The notes under the pieces were generated by a model. That model did not search any database and had not been told where the DNA came from. It saw only the letters and a list, made by a program, of their open reading frames with translations. The position numbers and the translations under genes were made by a program. DNA of 64,000 bases from Sphingomonas sp. SUN019 (GTDB lineage Bacteria > Pseudomonadota > Alphaproteobacteria > Sphingomonadales > Sphingomonadaceae): positions 3,129,501-3,193,500 of the forward strand of contig NZ_CP096971.1 of NCBI RefSeq assembly GCF_024758705.1, in the 5' to 3' direction. Every line of letters starts with the position of its first letter. Position 1 is the stretch's first letter. Below, piece by piece: positions 16,035-27,519 of this stretch.

Positions 16035-16823
16035 TTACTGGTCGCGCGCGAACGTTTCCGCGCGCTGGCCGAGCAGGGTCACTTCGACGCGACGATTGCG
16101 CTGCATTCCCTGCGCGGTGGCGTTGGTGGCGACCGGGCGGCTTTCGCCATATCCCTCCACCGCGAAGCGCGCGCGGGTCACGCCCATCTGGTCGAAGGCG
16201 GTACGGACCGCGTCGGCGCGACGCAGCGACAGGCCCTGGTTGTGGGCGTCGGTGCCGCGCGAATCGGTGTGCCCGTCGATCGCGACGCGGACGTTGCCGT
16301 TGTCGCGGAGGTAGTCGGCGAGCGGGCGCAGCTTGTCGATCGCGCCGGGACGGAGCACGGCGCTGTCGGTGGCGAACAGCACCTGTTCCTCCAGCGTCAT
16401 GGTCGCGCCGCGTTCGGTCTGGCGGAAGCCGTAGTCGCGCATCGCGCCGCGATCCCAGCGGCCTGCACCGGGGTCGGGTCCGCGATCCACCTCCACCGCT
16501 ACGACATAGCCGCGATCACGCTGGTTCCAGTCGAACCGGTCGCGGCGCCCGCCGGCGATCTGTGCGAAGGCGCGGTTGGCGGCGTTCGCTTCACGCGGGG
16601 CGACGCGGCCGTCGCGGTTCCAGTCGAAGTTGCGCAGGACAAAGGCGCGGCCGCGATTGGTGCCGCGCAGTTCGGGGAACAGCGCGGGCACGCCTGCACC
16701 GATCAGGCGGTATTCGCGTGTGCCCGGACGGCCGCCCGACCAGTCCCAATTGCGCTGCGCGACCGCCGGAGTGGCGGCGATGATCGTGCCGACACAAAGC
16801 GCAGCGAGAGTGAACTTCTTCAT
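16035..16823 (-). CDS. OmpA family protein with EF-hand-like calcium motif
   Basis: A 262-residue exported protein. The signal peptide ends ATPAVAQ. The central part carries FDWNRDGRVAPREANAAN, which fits an EF-hand loop (Asp-x-Asn-x-Asp-Gly-x-Val-x-x-x-Glu), followed by a degenerate second copy near FDWNQRDRG. The C-terminal third (about 140-250) is the peptidoglycan-binding OmpA domain, with VLFATDSAVLRPGAIDKL, AIDGHTDSRGTDAHN, LSLRRADAVR and QRNRRVEV. No transmembrane barrel is evident, so it is likely a periplasmic, wall-bound protein. It follows recF on the same strand with an 84-base gap holding a palindrome. Confidence 0.88.
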   Translation of the reverse strand: MKKFTLAALCVGTIIAATPAVAQRNWDWSGGRPGTREYRLIGAGVPALFPELRGTNRGRAFVLRNFDWNRDGRVAPREANAANRAFAQIAGGRRDRFDWNQRDRGYVVAVEVDRGPDPGAGRWDRGAMRDYGFRQTERGATMTLEEQVLFATDSAVLRPGAIDKLRPLADYLRDNGNVRVAIDGHTDSRGTDAHNQGLSLRRADAVRTAFDQMGVTRARFAVEGYGESRPVATNATAQGMQRNRRVEVTLLGQRAETFARDQ

Positions 16824-16867
16824 GATTCTTCTCCGTAGCCCCCGCTACGGCAGTGCGAGTGGACCCG

Positions 16868-16882
16868 GGCGGTTGAACCGCC
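16868..16882. promoter_or_regulatory. palindrome between recF and the OmpA-family gene
   Basis: GGCGGTT-G-AACCGCC is an exact inverted repeat about 45 bases before the OmpA-family start codon. With a one-base centre it suits a protein-binding operator better than a hairpin terminator. The bound regulator is unknown. Confidence 0.3.
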
Positions 16883-16907
16883 GGTGTCCCGCGTCGACAG
16901 GCGGCGT

Positions 16908-17954
16908 TCAGCCGAGCGTGATGCGCGTCGCGTCCGCCCCGATCGCGTCGAACAGCGCGGGCTCGGTCCCCGTCATCCATATTTGGCCGCGCCTGGCGAG
17001 GCGTTCGAACAGCGACGCGCGGCGGGCCGGATCGAGGTGTGCGGCGACTTCATCCAAAAGCAGGATTGGGGCGTTCCCGCGGCGTTCGCCGACCAGATCG
17101 GCGTGGGCGAGGACGATGCCGAGCAGCAGCGCCTTTTGTTCGCCGGTCGAGGCGAGCGCGGCGAGGCTGGTCTTGTCGAGATGCGTGACGATCAGGTCGA
17201 CGCGGTGCGGGCCGATGAGCGTGCGGCCCGCCGCGGCGTCGCGTATGCGGCCTTCGCGCAGGGAGTGGAGCAGCGCGTCGGCGTCGCCCGACCAGCCGTC
17301 CAGCGTCAGCCCCGCGCGCGGGAAATCGCTCGGCGGTTGCGATGCGAGGCGTTCGGACAGCGCGGAAACGGTATCGCGCCGCGCGGCGTCGACGGTCGCG
17401 CCGTGCTGCGCCATCTGCACCTCCAGCGCGGCCAGCCAGTCGCGGTCGGGTAGATCGTCGGCGAGCAATTTGTTGCGCGCGCGCATCGCGGCGTCGTAGC
17501 GCGTCGTCTCGCCCGCGTGGGCGGGCGACAGCGCCAGCGTCAGGCGATCGAGGAAACGGCGGCGTTCGCTGGCGGGTTCGACGAACAGGCGGTCCATCGC
17601 GGGGGTGAGCCACAATATGCTCAGCCATTCGGCGAGCGCGTTGGCGGTGGTGGTCGCGCCGTTGACGCGGACGACGCGGCGTTCGGGGGCGGCGGCGAGC
17701 GTGCCGGTGGCGATCTCGACCGCTTCTGCGCCCAGCGTCGCGGCGATGCCGAAGCCGCCGGGGCCGTCGGCGCGCGCGACCTCCGACAGGCTGGCGCGGC
17801 GCAGACCGCGGCCGGGGGCGAGCAGTGAGACTGCTTCGAGGATGTTGGTCTTGCCCGCACCATTGGGGCCGGTCAGCACGACGAAGCCTGCGCCGGGCGT
17901 CAGCGCCAGGTCGGTGTGGTTGCGGAGGTTGGTGAGGACCAGGCGGGCGAGCAT
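16908..17954 (-). CDS. recF: DNA replication/repair protein RecF
   Basis: A 348-residue SMC/ABC-type ATPase. It begins with [17 protein letters not shown] and the Walker A sequence [15 protein letters not shown] (about residues 29-37). The signature region [19 protein letters not shown] and Walker [12 protein letters not shown] follow near the C-terminus. RecF loads RecA at single-strand gaps with RecO and RecR. The length and motif order are normal for the family. It lies upstream of the OmpA-family gene and downstream of a palindromic repeat. Confidence 0.95.
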   Translation of the reverse strand: MLARLVLTNLRNHTDLALTPGAGFVVLTGPNGAGKTNILEAVSLLAPGRGLRRASLSEVARADGPGGFGIAATLGAEAVEIATGTLAAAPERRVVRVNGATTTANALAEWLSILWLTPAMDRLFVEPASERRRFLDRLTLALSPAHAGETTRYDAAMRARNKLLADDLPDRDWLAALEVQMAQHGATVDAARRDTVSALSERLASQPPSDFPRAGLTLDGWSGDADALLHSLREGRIRDAAAGRTLIGPHRVDLIVTHLDKTSLAALASTGEQKALLLGIVLAHADLVGERRGNAPILLLDEVAAHLDPARRASLFERLARRGQIWMTGTEPALFDAIGADATRITLG

Positions 17955-17988
17955 CGGGGTGGGCTTAGCCAGGTGCGCGCATAGTTGA

Positions 17989-18096
17989 CACCACCCCGGC
18001 GAAGGCCGGTGTCCAGTTGCTACGAATTATGTTGGCTAGGTGTGCCCGCTCCACAGCAATCGGTGGGACTGGGCCCCGGCTTTCGCCGGGGTGGTG
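17989..18096. repeat. dispersed palindromic element, type D
   Basis: CACCACCCCGGCGAAGGCCGG on the left is matched by CCCCGGCTTTCGCCGGGGTGGTG on the right, around a variable centre of about 65 bases. It lies between the Coq4-like gene and recF, both on the minus strand. It can form a strong stem in either transcript, so it may separate the two transcription units. Confidence 0.78.
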
Positions 18097-18105
18097 CTTG
18101 TGGGA

Positions 18106-18879
18106 TCAGGCCGCCGCCGTCGCGCGGCGTTCGCTCAGGTACGACGCCAGCTCGGCGCCCAGTTCGCGCTGCGCGCGCTTGTACGCCGCCGGTTCGCGGA
18201 TGCCGAGCCGGGCGCGGGCAGCGTCGATCGGTTCGTGAAGCAGCGTCAGATAGTCTTCACCCGAAATCCATTTTGCGGCGCGGCCGTGGCGGTATCCTTC
18301 CCAGACCGCCTTCGCAAACAAGGTGCTCTTCGTGACGCGCAGGCTCTTCAGCGCCGCCGCCCCGCCTATGAACGCCCAGCCGAGTCCGCCGACCTGCGCA
18401 TAGCTGAACGCGACGAGGCACGCTTCGCCGAGGCTTTCATCGGCCTTGTAGCCGGTCAGGACGTGCCAGATGTCGTGCGTGTCGCGGACGCGGCGGCCGA
18501 ACCAAGCGTAAGGATGCGCCATGTCGGTTTCGTCGGGCTGGAGCTTGCTGACCTCGACCAAGCCGTCGGCCGAATAGCCGGTCGATTCGAGGAAGTCGCG
18601 GTACGCCGCGCCGACGGTGCCGGGGGCAAAGCTGGCGACGAAATCGCGTTCGGAGAAGCGGCGGGCGAGTTCGACCCGGTCATACGCGATGCGGCCACCC
18701 TCGGTGGTGGCGATCAGCTGCGCGTAGCTTTTCGGCGTGCTGCCGACGTTCAGCGACCGCATGATGCGAAACACTTGCGTCGTGTCGTCGCCGTTGTTCA
18801 TCAGCTTCTTGATCGCGTCGAACGCGGTTCGCCAGTCGCGGCGGCCGGTCGTGCCGGGGAAGGGGGGTAGCGTGGCCAT
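18106..18879 (-). CDS. Coq4 family protein (ubiquinone biosynthesis-like)
   Basis: A 257-residue protein related to COQ4. The metal-binding region RVRDTHDIWHVLTGY contains the family His-Asp-x-x-His pair, followed by a conserved Glu in SLGEACL; the spacing to that Glu is one residue longer than the eleven I expect for the classic motif. Further marks are YAWFGRRVRDTHD and WEGYRHGRAAKWISGEDY. COQ4 proteins act in coenzyme Q biosynthesis, reported as oxidative decarboxylation at the ring, and are membrane-associated. Whether this copy serves ubiquinone or another pathway is open. Two tandem operator-like palindromes lie just upstream. Confidence 0.85.
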   Translation of the reverse strand: MATLPPFPGTTGRRDWRTAFDAIKKLMNNGDDTTQVFRIMRSLNVGSTPKSYAQLIATTEGGRIAYDRVELARRFSERDFVASFAPGTVGAAYRDFLESTGYSADGLVEVSKLQPDETDMAHPYAWFGRRVRDTHDIWHVLTGYKADESLGEACLVAFSYAQVGGLGWAFIGGAAALKSLRVTKSTLFAKAVWEGYRHGRAAKWISGEDYLTLLHEPIDAARARLGIREPAAYKRAQRELGAELASYLSERRATAAA

Positions 18880-18893
18880 GAGCGGACTCCTAC

Positions 18894-18933
18894 TGACAGG
18901 AGTGTTAATAGGTGATTGCTGACAGGTTTGTCA
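18894..18933. promoter_or_regulatory. two tandem TGACA-N4-TGTCA operators before the Coq4-like gene
   Basis: TGACAGGAGTGTTA (18894-18907) and TGACAGGTTTGTCA (18920-18933) are direct repeats of one palindrome with centres 26 bases apart; the second is perfect. They sit 15-54 bases upstream of the start codon, over the expected promoter. The TGACA-N4-TGTCA form is like operators of TetR-family repressors. The regulator is not encoded next door. Confidence 0.6.
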
Positions 18934-18980
18934 ATAGGTGTTTGGCACCGCTCCCCTGAAGGGAGAGGGGCTTACCAAGG

Positions 18981-22660
<3,680 letters not shown>

Positions 22661-22664
22661 TCGA

Positions 22665-22696
22665 TAAAAAACCCGCCGCTACGTGGGAGCGGCGGG
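22665..22696 (-). terminator. rho-independent terminator for the MliC-like lipoprotein gene
   Basis: On the minus strand, CCCGCCGCT pairs with AGCGGCGGG across a seven-base loop and is followed by six T. It lies 28 bases past the lipoprotein stop and four bases past the glmM stop, so it closes the minus-strand unit; on the plus strand the stem has no T tract. Confidence 0.85.
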
Positions 22697-22723
22697 CGTG
22701 ATTTCGGCGGAAGGCCGGTCAGT

Positions 22724-23107
22724 TCAACCCTTGCAGGTCTGGCTTTCCTTGCCGGGCTGGGCCAGCGTGATGCCCTTCGCATCGCCGGTCAGCGACCAGC
22801 CGCCCTCTGCGGTGCGCGGTTCCCCGGCATTCGCGGCCTTCAACGTCGTTGCAGGGCCGCCCTTCGACGTGCGGACGACGGCCTGCTTGTCGCCCTCGAA
22901 CAGGGTGACGTAGACCAGGCTGTTGTCCTTGCAGCGGAAGCTCTTGTCCGCCTTGATTGCGGCCGGAAGCTCGACCGGCGCGGCGTTGGCGAGTTGGCTC
23001 GCCATCGGATCGGGGTTGGAATCGACGACCGTCGGGGCGGCCGGTTCGGAATTGCAGGCGGCGAGCGCGAGAAGCGTCGCGGCGGCGGAGAGGAGGGGGC
23101 TCTTCAT
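22724..23107 (-). CDS. MliC-like lipoprotein (C-type lysozyme inhibitor domain)
   Basis: A 127-residue lipoprotein with a lipobox at LLALAAC (Cys about residue 19) after a short signal peptide. Residues about 55-127 contain FRCKDNSLVYVTLFEGDKQAVV and a terminal TCKG; the paired cysteines and the beta-strand pattern with a buried GGPATTLKAA match the MliC/PliC fold of membrane-bound lysozyme inhibitors. It would protect the wall against host or competitor lysozymes from the periplasm. The assignment is by pattern. It is a single gene with its own terminator. Confidence 0.75.
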   Translation of the reverse strand: MKSPLLSAAATLLALAACNSEPAAPTVVDSNPDPMASQLANAAPVELPAAIKADKSFRCKDNSLVYVTLFEGDKQAVVRTSKGGPATTLKAANAGEPRTAEGGWSLTGDAKGITLAQPGKESQTCKG

Positions 23108-23167
23108 AGCGATTCCGCGCTTCGCTTATGCAGCAACCGTCGTCAAGGCGATGGTGCGTCCGACATA

Positions 23168-23656
23168 CTAATTAACATCGAGATAATCACGTATTGCCAG
23201 CCATGCGGGGCGCTTCGCGTCAAAGCCGATCGTGTGCAGCGCGCTGCTGGAAGGCAGGGCGAGAATCGGTTGGCCGGAGATCAGCCGCCGGCCGATGGCC
23301 AGCGCCTTGCCGCCGTTGAAGGCGACGGCGCGCAGATCGGGCAGCGTTTGGATCAACGCGGCGAGATCGTTTGCGGCGTGATCGCGGATCGTCGCGTCGC
23401 TGCTGCCGGTGCGGCGGGCGGTGGCGACGACGTCCCACAGGCCGATCCGGGCCTCGAGCAGCGCAGCGAGACGCTGGTCGTAGCGAAGCGCGGCGAGATC
23501 GCGGTCGATCGCCGCGCCCACCAGCCGCCAGAACTGGTTCTGCGGATGCGCGTAATAGCGTTGTTCGGCCAGGCTGCGGTCGCCGGGCAAGCTGCCGAGG
23601 ATCAGGACGCGGGTGCGGGCGTCGACGACCGGTGGGAAGGAGGATTTGAGCGTCAC
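23168..23656 (-). CDS. DNA-deoxyinosine glycosylase (uracil-DNA glycosylase superfamily)
   Basis: A 162-residue base-excision enzyme. RVLILGSLPGDRSLAEQRYYAHPQNQFWRLVG at the N-terminus is the signature of the hypoxanthine-DNA glycosylase branch. Later come GLWDVVATARR, AVAFNGGKAL and LPSSSALHTIGF, the last corresponding to the HPS-x-A-N-like loop. It should remove deaminated adenine (hypoxanthine) from DNA. The start is GTG 23656, which overlaps the stop of the upstream vapC as GTGA, so the repair gene is translationally coupled to a toxin-antitoxin pair. A nearby ATG-less frame makes other starts unlikely. Confidence 0.88.
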   Translation of the reverse strand: MTLKSSFPPVVDARTRVLILGSLPGDRSLAEQRYYAHPQNQFWRLVGAAIDRDLAALRYDQRLAALLEARIGLWDVVATARRTGSSDATIRDHAANDLAALIQTLPDLRAVAFNGGKALAIGRRLISGQPILALPSSSALHTIGFDAKRPAWLAIRDYLDVN

Positions 23657-24048
23657 TTCACCGCGGGATTGATATCGGTCTGTGAGAAATCGTTTCCCTT
23701 GAAGAGAAGCGGTTCGCCGGTTTCCCTGGCGAGCGCGTAGGCGAAGCAATCGCCGAAGTTTAGTTTGGCGGGGTGGCCGGTTCCGCGACCGTATTCTCTG
23801 TAAGCGACGCGAGCCAAATCGGCTTGGATGACCGTCACCGGTTCGACCCCAAACTCGAAATCGTCGCGCAATGCCAGTAATTCGTGTTCCAACATGTGCT
23901 GTTGCCTGCGGACGATCACGGCACCGAGTTCGACCCAACTTCCCGCCGATATCGATAACGTGTCCGCCGAAGCCAATATCGCGATGAAAAGATCGCGTTC
24001 GGGTTCGCCCAAGATAATCGCCATCAGCGCCGACGTGTCGACGATCAT
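23653..24048 (-). CDS. vapC: VapC-family PIN-domain toxin
   Basis: A 131-residue PIN-domain ribonuclease toxin. All acidic active-site positions are present: Asp in MIVDTSALMAI, Glu in SWVELGAVI, Asp in LNFGDCFAYALA, and Asp in LLFKGNDFSQTDI, the last two matching the Rv-type VapC consensus NFGDCFAYALA...LLFKGNDF. It should cleave a specific RNA when unopposed. Its ATG overlaps the antitoxin stop and its stop overlaps the glycosylase GTG, making a three-gene chain. Confidence 0.93.
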   Translation of the reverse strand: MIVDTSALMAIILGEPERDLFIAILASADTLSISAGSWVELGAVIVRRQQHMLEHELLALRDDFEFGVEPVTVIQADLARVAYREYGRGTGHPAKLNFGDCFAYALARETGEPLLFKGNDFSQTDINPAVK

Positions 24049-24311
24049 ATGGGCAGGCCGTCCTCGTCATACAGCTCGTCCATTATTTCTTTTGAGGTAC
24101 GACCTTTCCATTCGGGCGGTAGATGCTTGCGAAGTCGGTCGACCGCCGCGTTCATTTTGGCGATCTTCGCCTGGATCTTATCTGCACGATCTTCATGCGC
24201 ACGTTGCAGGGCAGCGCGAACCGTTTCCGTGACCGTTCGCCCCGTGTCACCCGCCAGTTCGCGCGCGAGGCGTACCGTCTCGGGATCTTTGATATTAAGT
24301 TGAACGCCCAT
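24045..24311 (-). CDS. vapB: VapB-family antitoxin
   Basis: An 88-residue antitoxin starting MGVQLNIKDPETVRLARELA, the form seen in the Rv0623-like VapB group, with TGRTVTETVRAALQRAHEDR completing the ribbon-helix-helix DNA-binding part. The C-terminal KGRTSKEIMDELYDEDGLPI is the toxin-binding tail. It overlaps vapC by ATGA, and the operon likely represses itself from the 100-base gap to the divergent cysteine synthase gene. Confidence 0.93.
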   Translation of the reverse strand: MGVQLNIKDPETVRLARELAGDTGRTVTETVRAALQRAHEDRADKIQAKIAKMNAAVDRLRKHLPPEWKGRTSKEIMDELYDEDGLPI

Positions 24312-24412
24312 CGTTCTACCTCCGTATTCGCGCACTCTACCATCAGTCGCACTTCCGAACAACAAAGCCACGCTCGCTTGCCGCATTCGCCGTCGCGCGC
24401 CATCTAGCGGCG

Positions 24413-25393
24413 ATGCAGATCGTTCCCGACACCCTATCGCTCATCGGCAATACCCCGCTCGTCCGGCTGAGGGGGCCGAGCGACGAGACCGGGTGCGACA
24501 TCTTCGGCAAGTGCGAGTTCGCCAATCCCGGTGCGTCGATCAAGGATCGCGCTGCGCTGTTCATCGTGATGGATGCGGAGGAGAAGGGGCTGCTGGCGCC
24601 GGGCGGGACGATCGTCGAGGGGACCGCCGGGAATACCGGGATCGGGCTGGCGCTGGTCGCCAACGCCAAGGGCTACAGGACGATCATCGTGATGCCCGAG
24701 ACGCAAAGCCGCGAGAAGATGGACACCTTACGTGCGCTGGGAGCGGAGCTGGTGCTGGTGCCGGCCGCGCCGTTCAGTTCGCCGTGCCATTTCGTCCATA
24801 CCTCGCGCCGGATTGCGGAGGAAACGCCGGGCGCGGTGTGGGCGAACCAGTTCGACAATGTCGCCAATCGCCGTGCGCATATCGTCGGAACGGCGGAGGA
24901 GATCTGGGCGCAGATGGATGGTCGCGTCGACGGTTTCACCTGTGCGGTCGGTACGGGGGGCACGCTCGCGGGGGTCGGGCTGGGATTGAAGGCGAAGGAC
25001 GAGAATGTGCGGATCGCGCTGAGCGATCCGCACGGCGCGGCGCTGTACGAATATTATGCGCATGGCGAATTGAAGAGCGAGGGAACGTCGGTCGCCGAAG
25101 GGATCGGGCAGGGGCGGATCACCGCCAACCTGGAGGGCGCGCCGGTCGATACGCAATTCCGGATTTCGGATCAGGAGGGGCTCGACTGGGTCGACCGAAT
25201 GCTGACCGAGGAGGGGCTTTGCCTGGGTCTGTCGTCGGGGATCAACGTGGCAGGGGCAGTGCGTCTGGCGCGCGAAATGGGGCCGGAAAAGCGCATCGCG
25301 ACGATCCTGTGCGACACCGGTTTCCGTTATCTTTCAACGCTGTATAATCCGGAATGGCTCACGACGAAGGGGTTGCGCCGAGCGACGAGTTGA
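24413..25393 (+). CDS. cysK: cysteine synthase A family protein
   Basis: A 326-residue PLP enzyme of fold type II. The PLP-binding lysine sits in ANPGASIKDRAA, the substrate loop in EGTAGNTGIGLALVA, and the phosphate-binding glycine loop in CAVGTGGTLAGVG. The function would be O-acetylserine plus sulphide to cysteine. The TAGNTG loop and the SSPCHFVHTSRRIAEE insertion make it closer to the CysK2/cystathionine-beta-synthase-like branch than to E. coli CysK, so another thiol donor is possible. The next gene starts 40 bases before its stop in another frame. Confidence 0.88.
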   Translation: MQIVPDTLSLIGNTPLVRLRGPSDETGCDIFGKCEFANPGASIKDRAALFIVMDAEEKGLLAPGGTIVEGTAGNTGIGLALVANAKGYRTIIVMPETQSREKMDTLRALGAELVLVPAAPFSSPCHFVHTSRRIAEETPGAVWANQFDNVANRRAHIVGTAEEIWAQMDGRVDGFTCAVGTGGTLAGVGLGLKAKDENVRIALSDPHGAALYEYYAHGELKSEGTSVAEGIGQGRITANLEGAPVDTQFRISDQEGLDWVDRMLTEEGLCLGLSSGINVAGAVRLAREMGPEKRIATILCDTGFRYLSTLYNPEWLTTKGLRRATS

Positions 25394-25740
25394 GCGAAAT
25401 TCGACATATGCGCGATGATCGGTTAGAACTTGGCGACAGGATGAAGACGGTCGCACGCTCAACCAGCCAGACGATGCAGCGGGTCAAGGTCGGGATGAGC
25501 GGCCTGGCCGCGGTCGTCCTGCTCATCGGACTCGCCAGCGCGATCTTCAGCGCCGCGAGCCGCGAGCGGCCGGTCGACGTCCCCGGCGCGGCGAAGCTGG
25601 AAATACCCGCCACCGTTCCGACGCTCAACACGACCGCACCCGCCGACACGGCGAGCGAACCACTGGCCGAACTGGGCGTCGCGCCGAGCACCACCAACAG
25701 CGACGCGCCAGCCCCTCCTACCGCCCAGCCGCAGTCATGA
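25354..25740 (+). CDS. single-span membrane protein of unknown function
   Basis: Up to 128 residues, overlapping the cysteine synthase gene. Residues about 48-68 are one hydrophobic helix (MSGLAAVVLLIGLASAIFSAAS). The remainder is a Pro/Ala/Thr-rich, probably disordered periplasmic tail. The N-terminal part is short and charged, so the topology is N-inside. Starts are unclear: ATG 25354 is preceded by GGA, and ATG 25408 or 25441 would give shorter forms without overlap. I do not recognise a family. Confidence 0.6.
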   Translation: MAHDEGVAPSDELSEIRHMRDDRLELGDRMKTVARSTSQTMQRVKVGMSGLAAVVLLIGLASAIFSAASRERPVDVPGAAKLEIPATVPTLNTTAPADTASEPLAELGVAPSTTNSDAPAPPTAQPQS

Positions 25741-25751
25741 GCACGATCGGG

Positions 25752-25894
25752 TACGGGAAATCGCGGGATCGCTTCCCGATTCGACGCTTGTCGGCGGTAC
25801 TCGGCACTTACGCAATGCGAACGAAAAGCGAACCGATCGGCGTCATTGAGCCTCTTTGCGACAGGACGCCGCCCGACTAGCGCGATTTCCCGTA
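25752..25894 (+). ncRNA. candidate structured RNA or leader upstream of mraZ
   Basis: An outer 14-base perfect stem (25752-25765 with 25881-25894) encloses a second stem (GTCGGCGG 25790-25797 with CCGCCCGAC 25869-25877, one bulge) and a third (CAATG 25813-25817 with CATTG 25844-25848), all nested in order. Such nesting suggests a folded RNA of about 143 bases rather than chance. The strand and existence of a transcript are inferred. It could equally be a terminator or attenuator for the cysteine synthase unit. Confidence 0.35.
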
Positions 25895-25929
25895 ATTTCC
25901 CTAAAAATCCCTTCACACACCAGCCTCTC

Positions 25930-25945
25930 CCTGATATTGATCAGG
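25930..25945. promoter_or_regulatory. palindrome upstream of mraZ
   Basis: CCTGAT-ATTG-ATCAGG is an exact inverted repeat, flanked by a further CCTCT (25924) and AGAGG (25951) pair. It is about 105 bases before the mraZ start, in the expected promoter zone of the division cluster, so an operator is possible. The MraZ box itself (repeated TGGG units ten bases apart) was not clear to me. Confidence 0.35.
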
Positions 25946-26050
25946 TAAGCAGAGGGGCAGGACCACTGTTGTTGTCGATGTGACGACCGGAGCGCGGCGC
26001 AGGCCGTTTTCCGGAACGGTGGGGCTTTGCGCGCCGCGTGCGAGGTGGGC

Positions 26051-26551
26051 GTGTTGGACAGGGTGGATTATCAGGGAAAGGGCATCGGACTTGTCGACGA
26101 CAAGGGCCGCGTCGCCATCCCTGCGACCCTCAGGAACATCCTGGCCAAGAACGCGCCGCGCGACGACGGCAAGGACGGCGGGACCGTCATCATCGCGCCG
26201 CACCCCGACTATCGTTGCCTCATCGCCTATGATCCCGGTTATCTGAAGGTGTTGCGCCAGCGGCTGGAGCGGCTGGACGAGCAGAATGTCGAGAAGCTGG
26301 GGCGGCATGACCACAATCTGATGGACCGCGCAGGCGGGGCAGAGCCGCTGCCGTTCGACGGCAGCGGGCGGTTCATCATGCCCGCGTTCGAGCGCCGTTA
26401 TGCGCGGATCGAGAAGGTCGCGTTCTTCTACGGATCGCTGAACTGGATCACGATCTGGTCGCCGGAGTTGCTGATCGCGACGCCCGAAGTCGACGCCTAT
26501 GTGCGCGAGGCCGCGGCCTTCGCGTGCGAAGAGAAGGGTATCGCGCTGTGA
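26051..26551 (+). CDS. mraZ: MraZ, dcw cluster transcriptional regulator
   Basis: A 166-residue protein with the two AbrB-like repeats of MraZ, each showing the D-x-K/S-G-R core: [15 protein letters not shown] in the first half and [15 protein letters not shown] in the second. It binds DNA upstream of the cluster and represses it. The start is GTG 26051 or TTG 26054; GAGG at 26042-26045 fits either. An insertion between the repeats ([10 protein letters not shown]) makes it a little longer than the E. coli protein. It is the first gene of the division/wall cluster and overlaps rsmH by GTGA. Confidence 0.92.
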   Translation: MLDRVDYQGKGIGLVDDKGRVAIPATLRNILAKNAPRDDGKDGGTVIIAPHPDYRCLIAYDPGYLKVLRQRLERLDEQNVEKLGRHDHNLMDRAGGAEPLPFDGSGRFIMPAFERRYARIEKVAFFYGSLNWITIWSPELLIATPEVDAYVREAAAFACEEKGIAL

Positions 26552-27519
26552 GCGCGGCGCGGAAATGCGAGGCGGACGCGCCGCACGTTCCGGTGCTGCT
26601 GGACGAGGTGATCGCGGCGCTGGCCCCGGAGCCGGGCGAGCGGCATGTCGATGCGACGTTCGGCGCGGGCGGGTACACGCGGGCGCTGCTGTCGGCGGGC
26701 GTGCAGGTGGTGGCGTTCGATCGCGATCCCGATGCGATCGATGCCGGTCGCGCGCTGGAGGCCGAGACCGACCTGATCCTGATTCCTGCGGCATTCTCAG
26801 CGCTGGAACCCGAACTCGTCGCGCGTGACCTGGCCCCGGTCGATGGCGTGACGATGGATATCGGCGTGTCGTCGATGCAGCTCGACCAGGCCGAGCGCGG
26901 CTTTTCGTTCCAGGGCGACGGGCCGCTCGACATGCGGATGAGCCAGGCGGGGATGTCCGCGGCGGATTTCTGCAACGAGGCGGACGAGGCGGCGATCGCC
27001 GACGTGCTGTGGCGGTATGGCGACGAGCCCAAGTCGCGCCGTGTCGCACGGGCGATCGTCGCGGCGCGGCCGCTGACGACGACGGGCGAACTCGCAACCG
27101 TCGTGCGGCGCGCTTTGGGATACCGGGCGCACGACAAGAAGGATCCGGCGACGCGCGCTTTCCAGGCGATCCGCATCCATGTGAACCGCGAACTGGACGA
27201 ATTGTCCGAGGGGCTGGCGGCGGCGGAGCGTGTGTTGAAGCCCGGTGGGCGGCTGGCGGTGGTCACATTCCACAGCCTGGAGGACCGGATCGTGAAGCGT
27301 TTCCTGCGTGCGCGCAGCGGCGGGACGCCCGCGGGGTCGCGGCATCGCCCGGCGGCGGCGGAACCGCGCGAACCCAGTTTCGAGATCATCGCCCGCAGTG
27401 TTCGTGCGGGCGCGGCGGAGGTGGCGCGCAACCCGCGCGCCCGTTCCGCCACCTTGCGTATGGCGCGGCGTACGACCGCCGCGCCCTGGCCCGTGTATGG
27501 GGATGGAGAAGAGGCATGA
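26548..27519 (+). CDS. rsmH: 16S rRNA (cytosine(1402)-N(4))-methyltransferase
   Basis: A 323-residue SAM-dependent enzyme that methylates C1402 in the 16S rRNA decoding site. [13 protein letters not shown] opens the protein, the SAM site is [15 protein letters not shown], and [30 protein letters not shown] is highly diagnostic. The C-terminal [17 protein letters not shown] completes it. The start is GTG 26548 in a GTGA overlap with the mraZ stop; an in-frame ATG at 26524 would extend it into mraZ. Confidence 0.96.
   Translation: MSAARKCEADAPHVPVLLDEVIAALAPEPGERHVDATFGAGGYTRALLSAGVQVVAFDRDPDAIDAGRALEAETDLILIPAAFSALEPELVARDLAPVDGVTMDIGVSSMQLDQAERGFSFQGDGPLDMRMSQAGMSAADFCNEADEAAIADVLWRYGDEPKSRRVARAIVAARPLTTTGELATVVRRALGYRAHDKKDPATRAFQAIRIHVNRELDELSEGLAAAERVLKPGGRLAVVTFHSLEDRIVKRFLRARSGGTPAGSRHRPAAAEPREPSFEIIARSVRAGAAEVARNPRARSATLRMARRTTAAPWPVYGDGEEA

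Larger units (their letters stand above)
25741..26050. other. 310-base region before the dcw cluster with nested inverted repeats
   Basis: No coding frame is supported. The first part holds an exact 14-base inverted repeat, TACGGGAAATCGCG (25752-25765) and its complement (25881-25894), with shorter nested pairs inside. A palindrome CCTGAT-ATTG-ATCAGG follows at 25930-25945. Near 26004-26019 CCGTT and AACGG form a further pair. The mraZ promoter must lie here, but I cannot place convincing -35 and -10 boxes. Confidence 0.55.

Noticed and set aside
22672..22696. Terminator for glmM
   Set aside because: On the plus strand the hairpin is followed by CGTGATTTCGG without a T run; the T run is on the minus-strand side, so it is assigned to the lipoprotein gene.
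26018..26053. MraZ-binding box (TGGG repeats) before mraZ
   Set aside because: TGGG units are present near 26019 and 26046, but the spacing is about 27 bases instead of ten, so I do not call a box.
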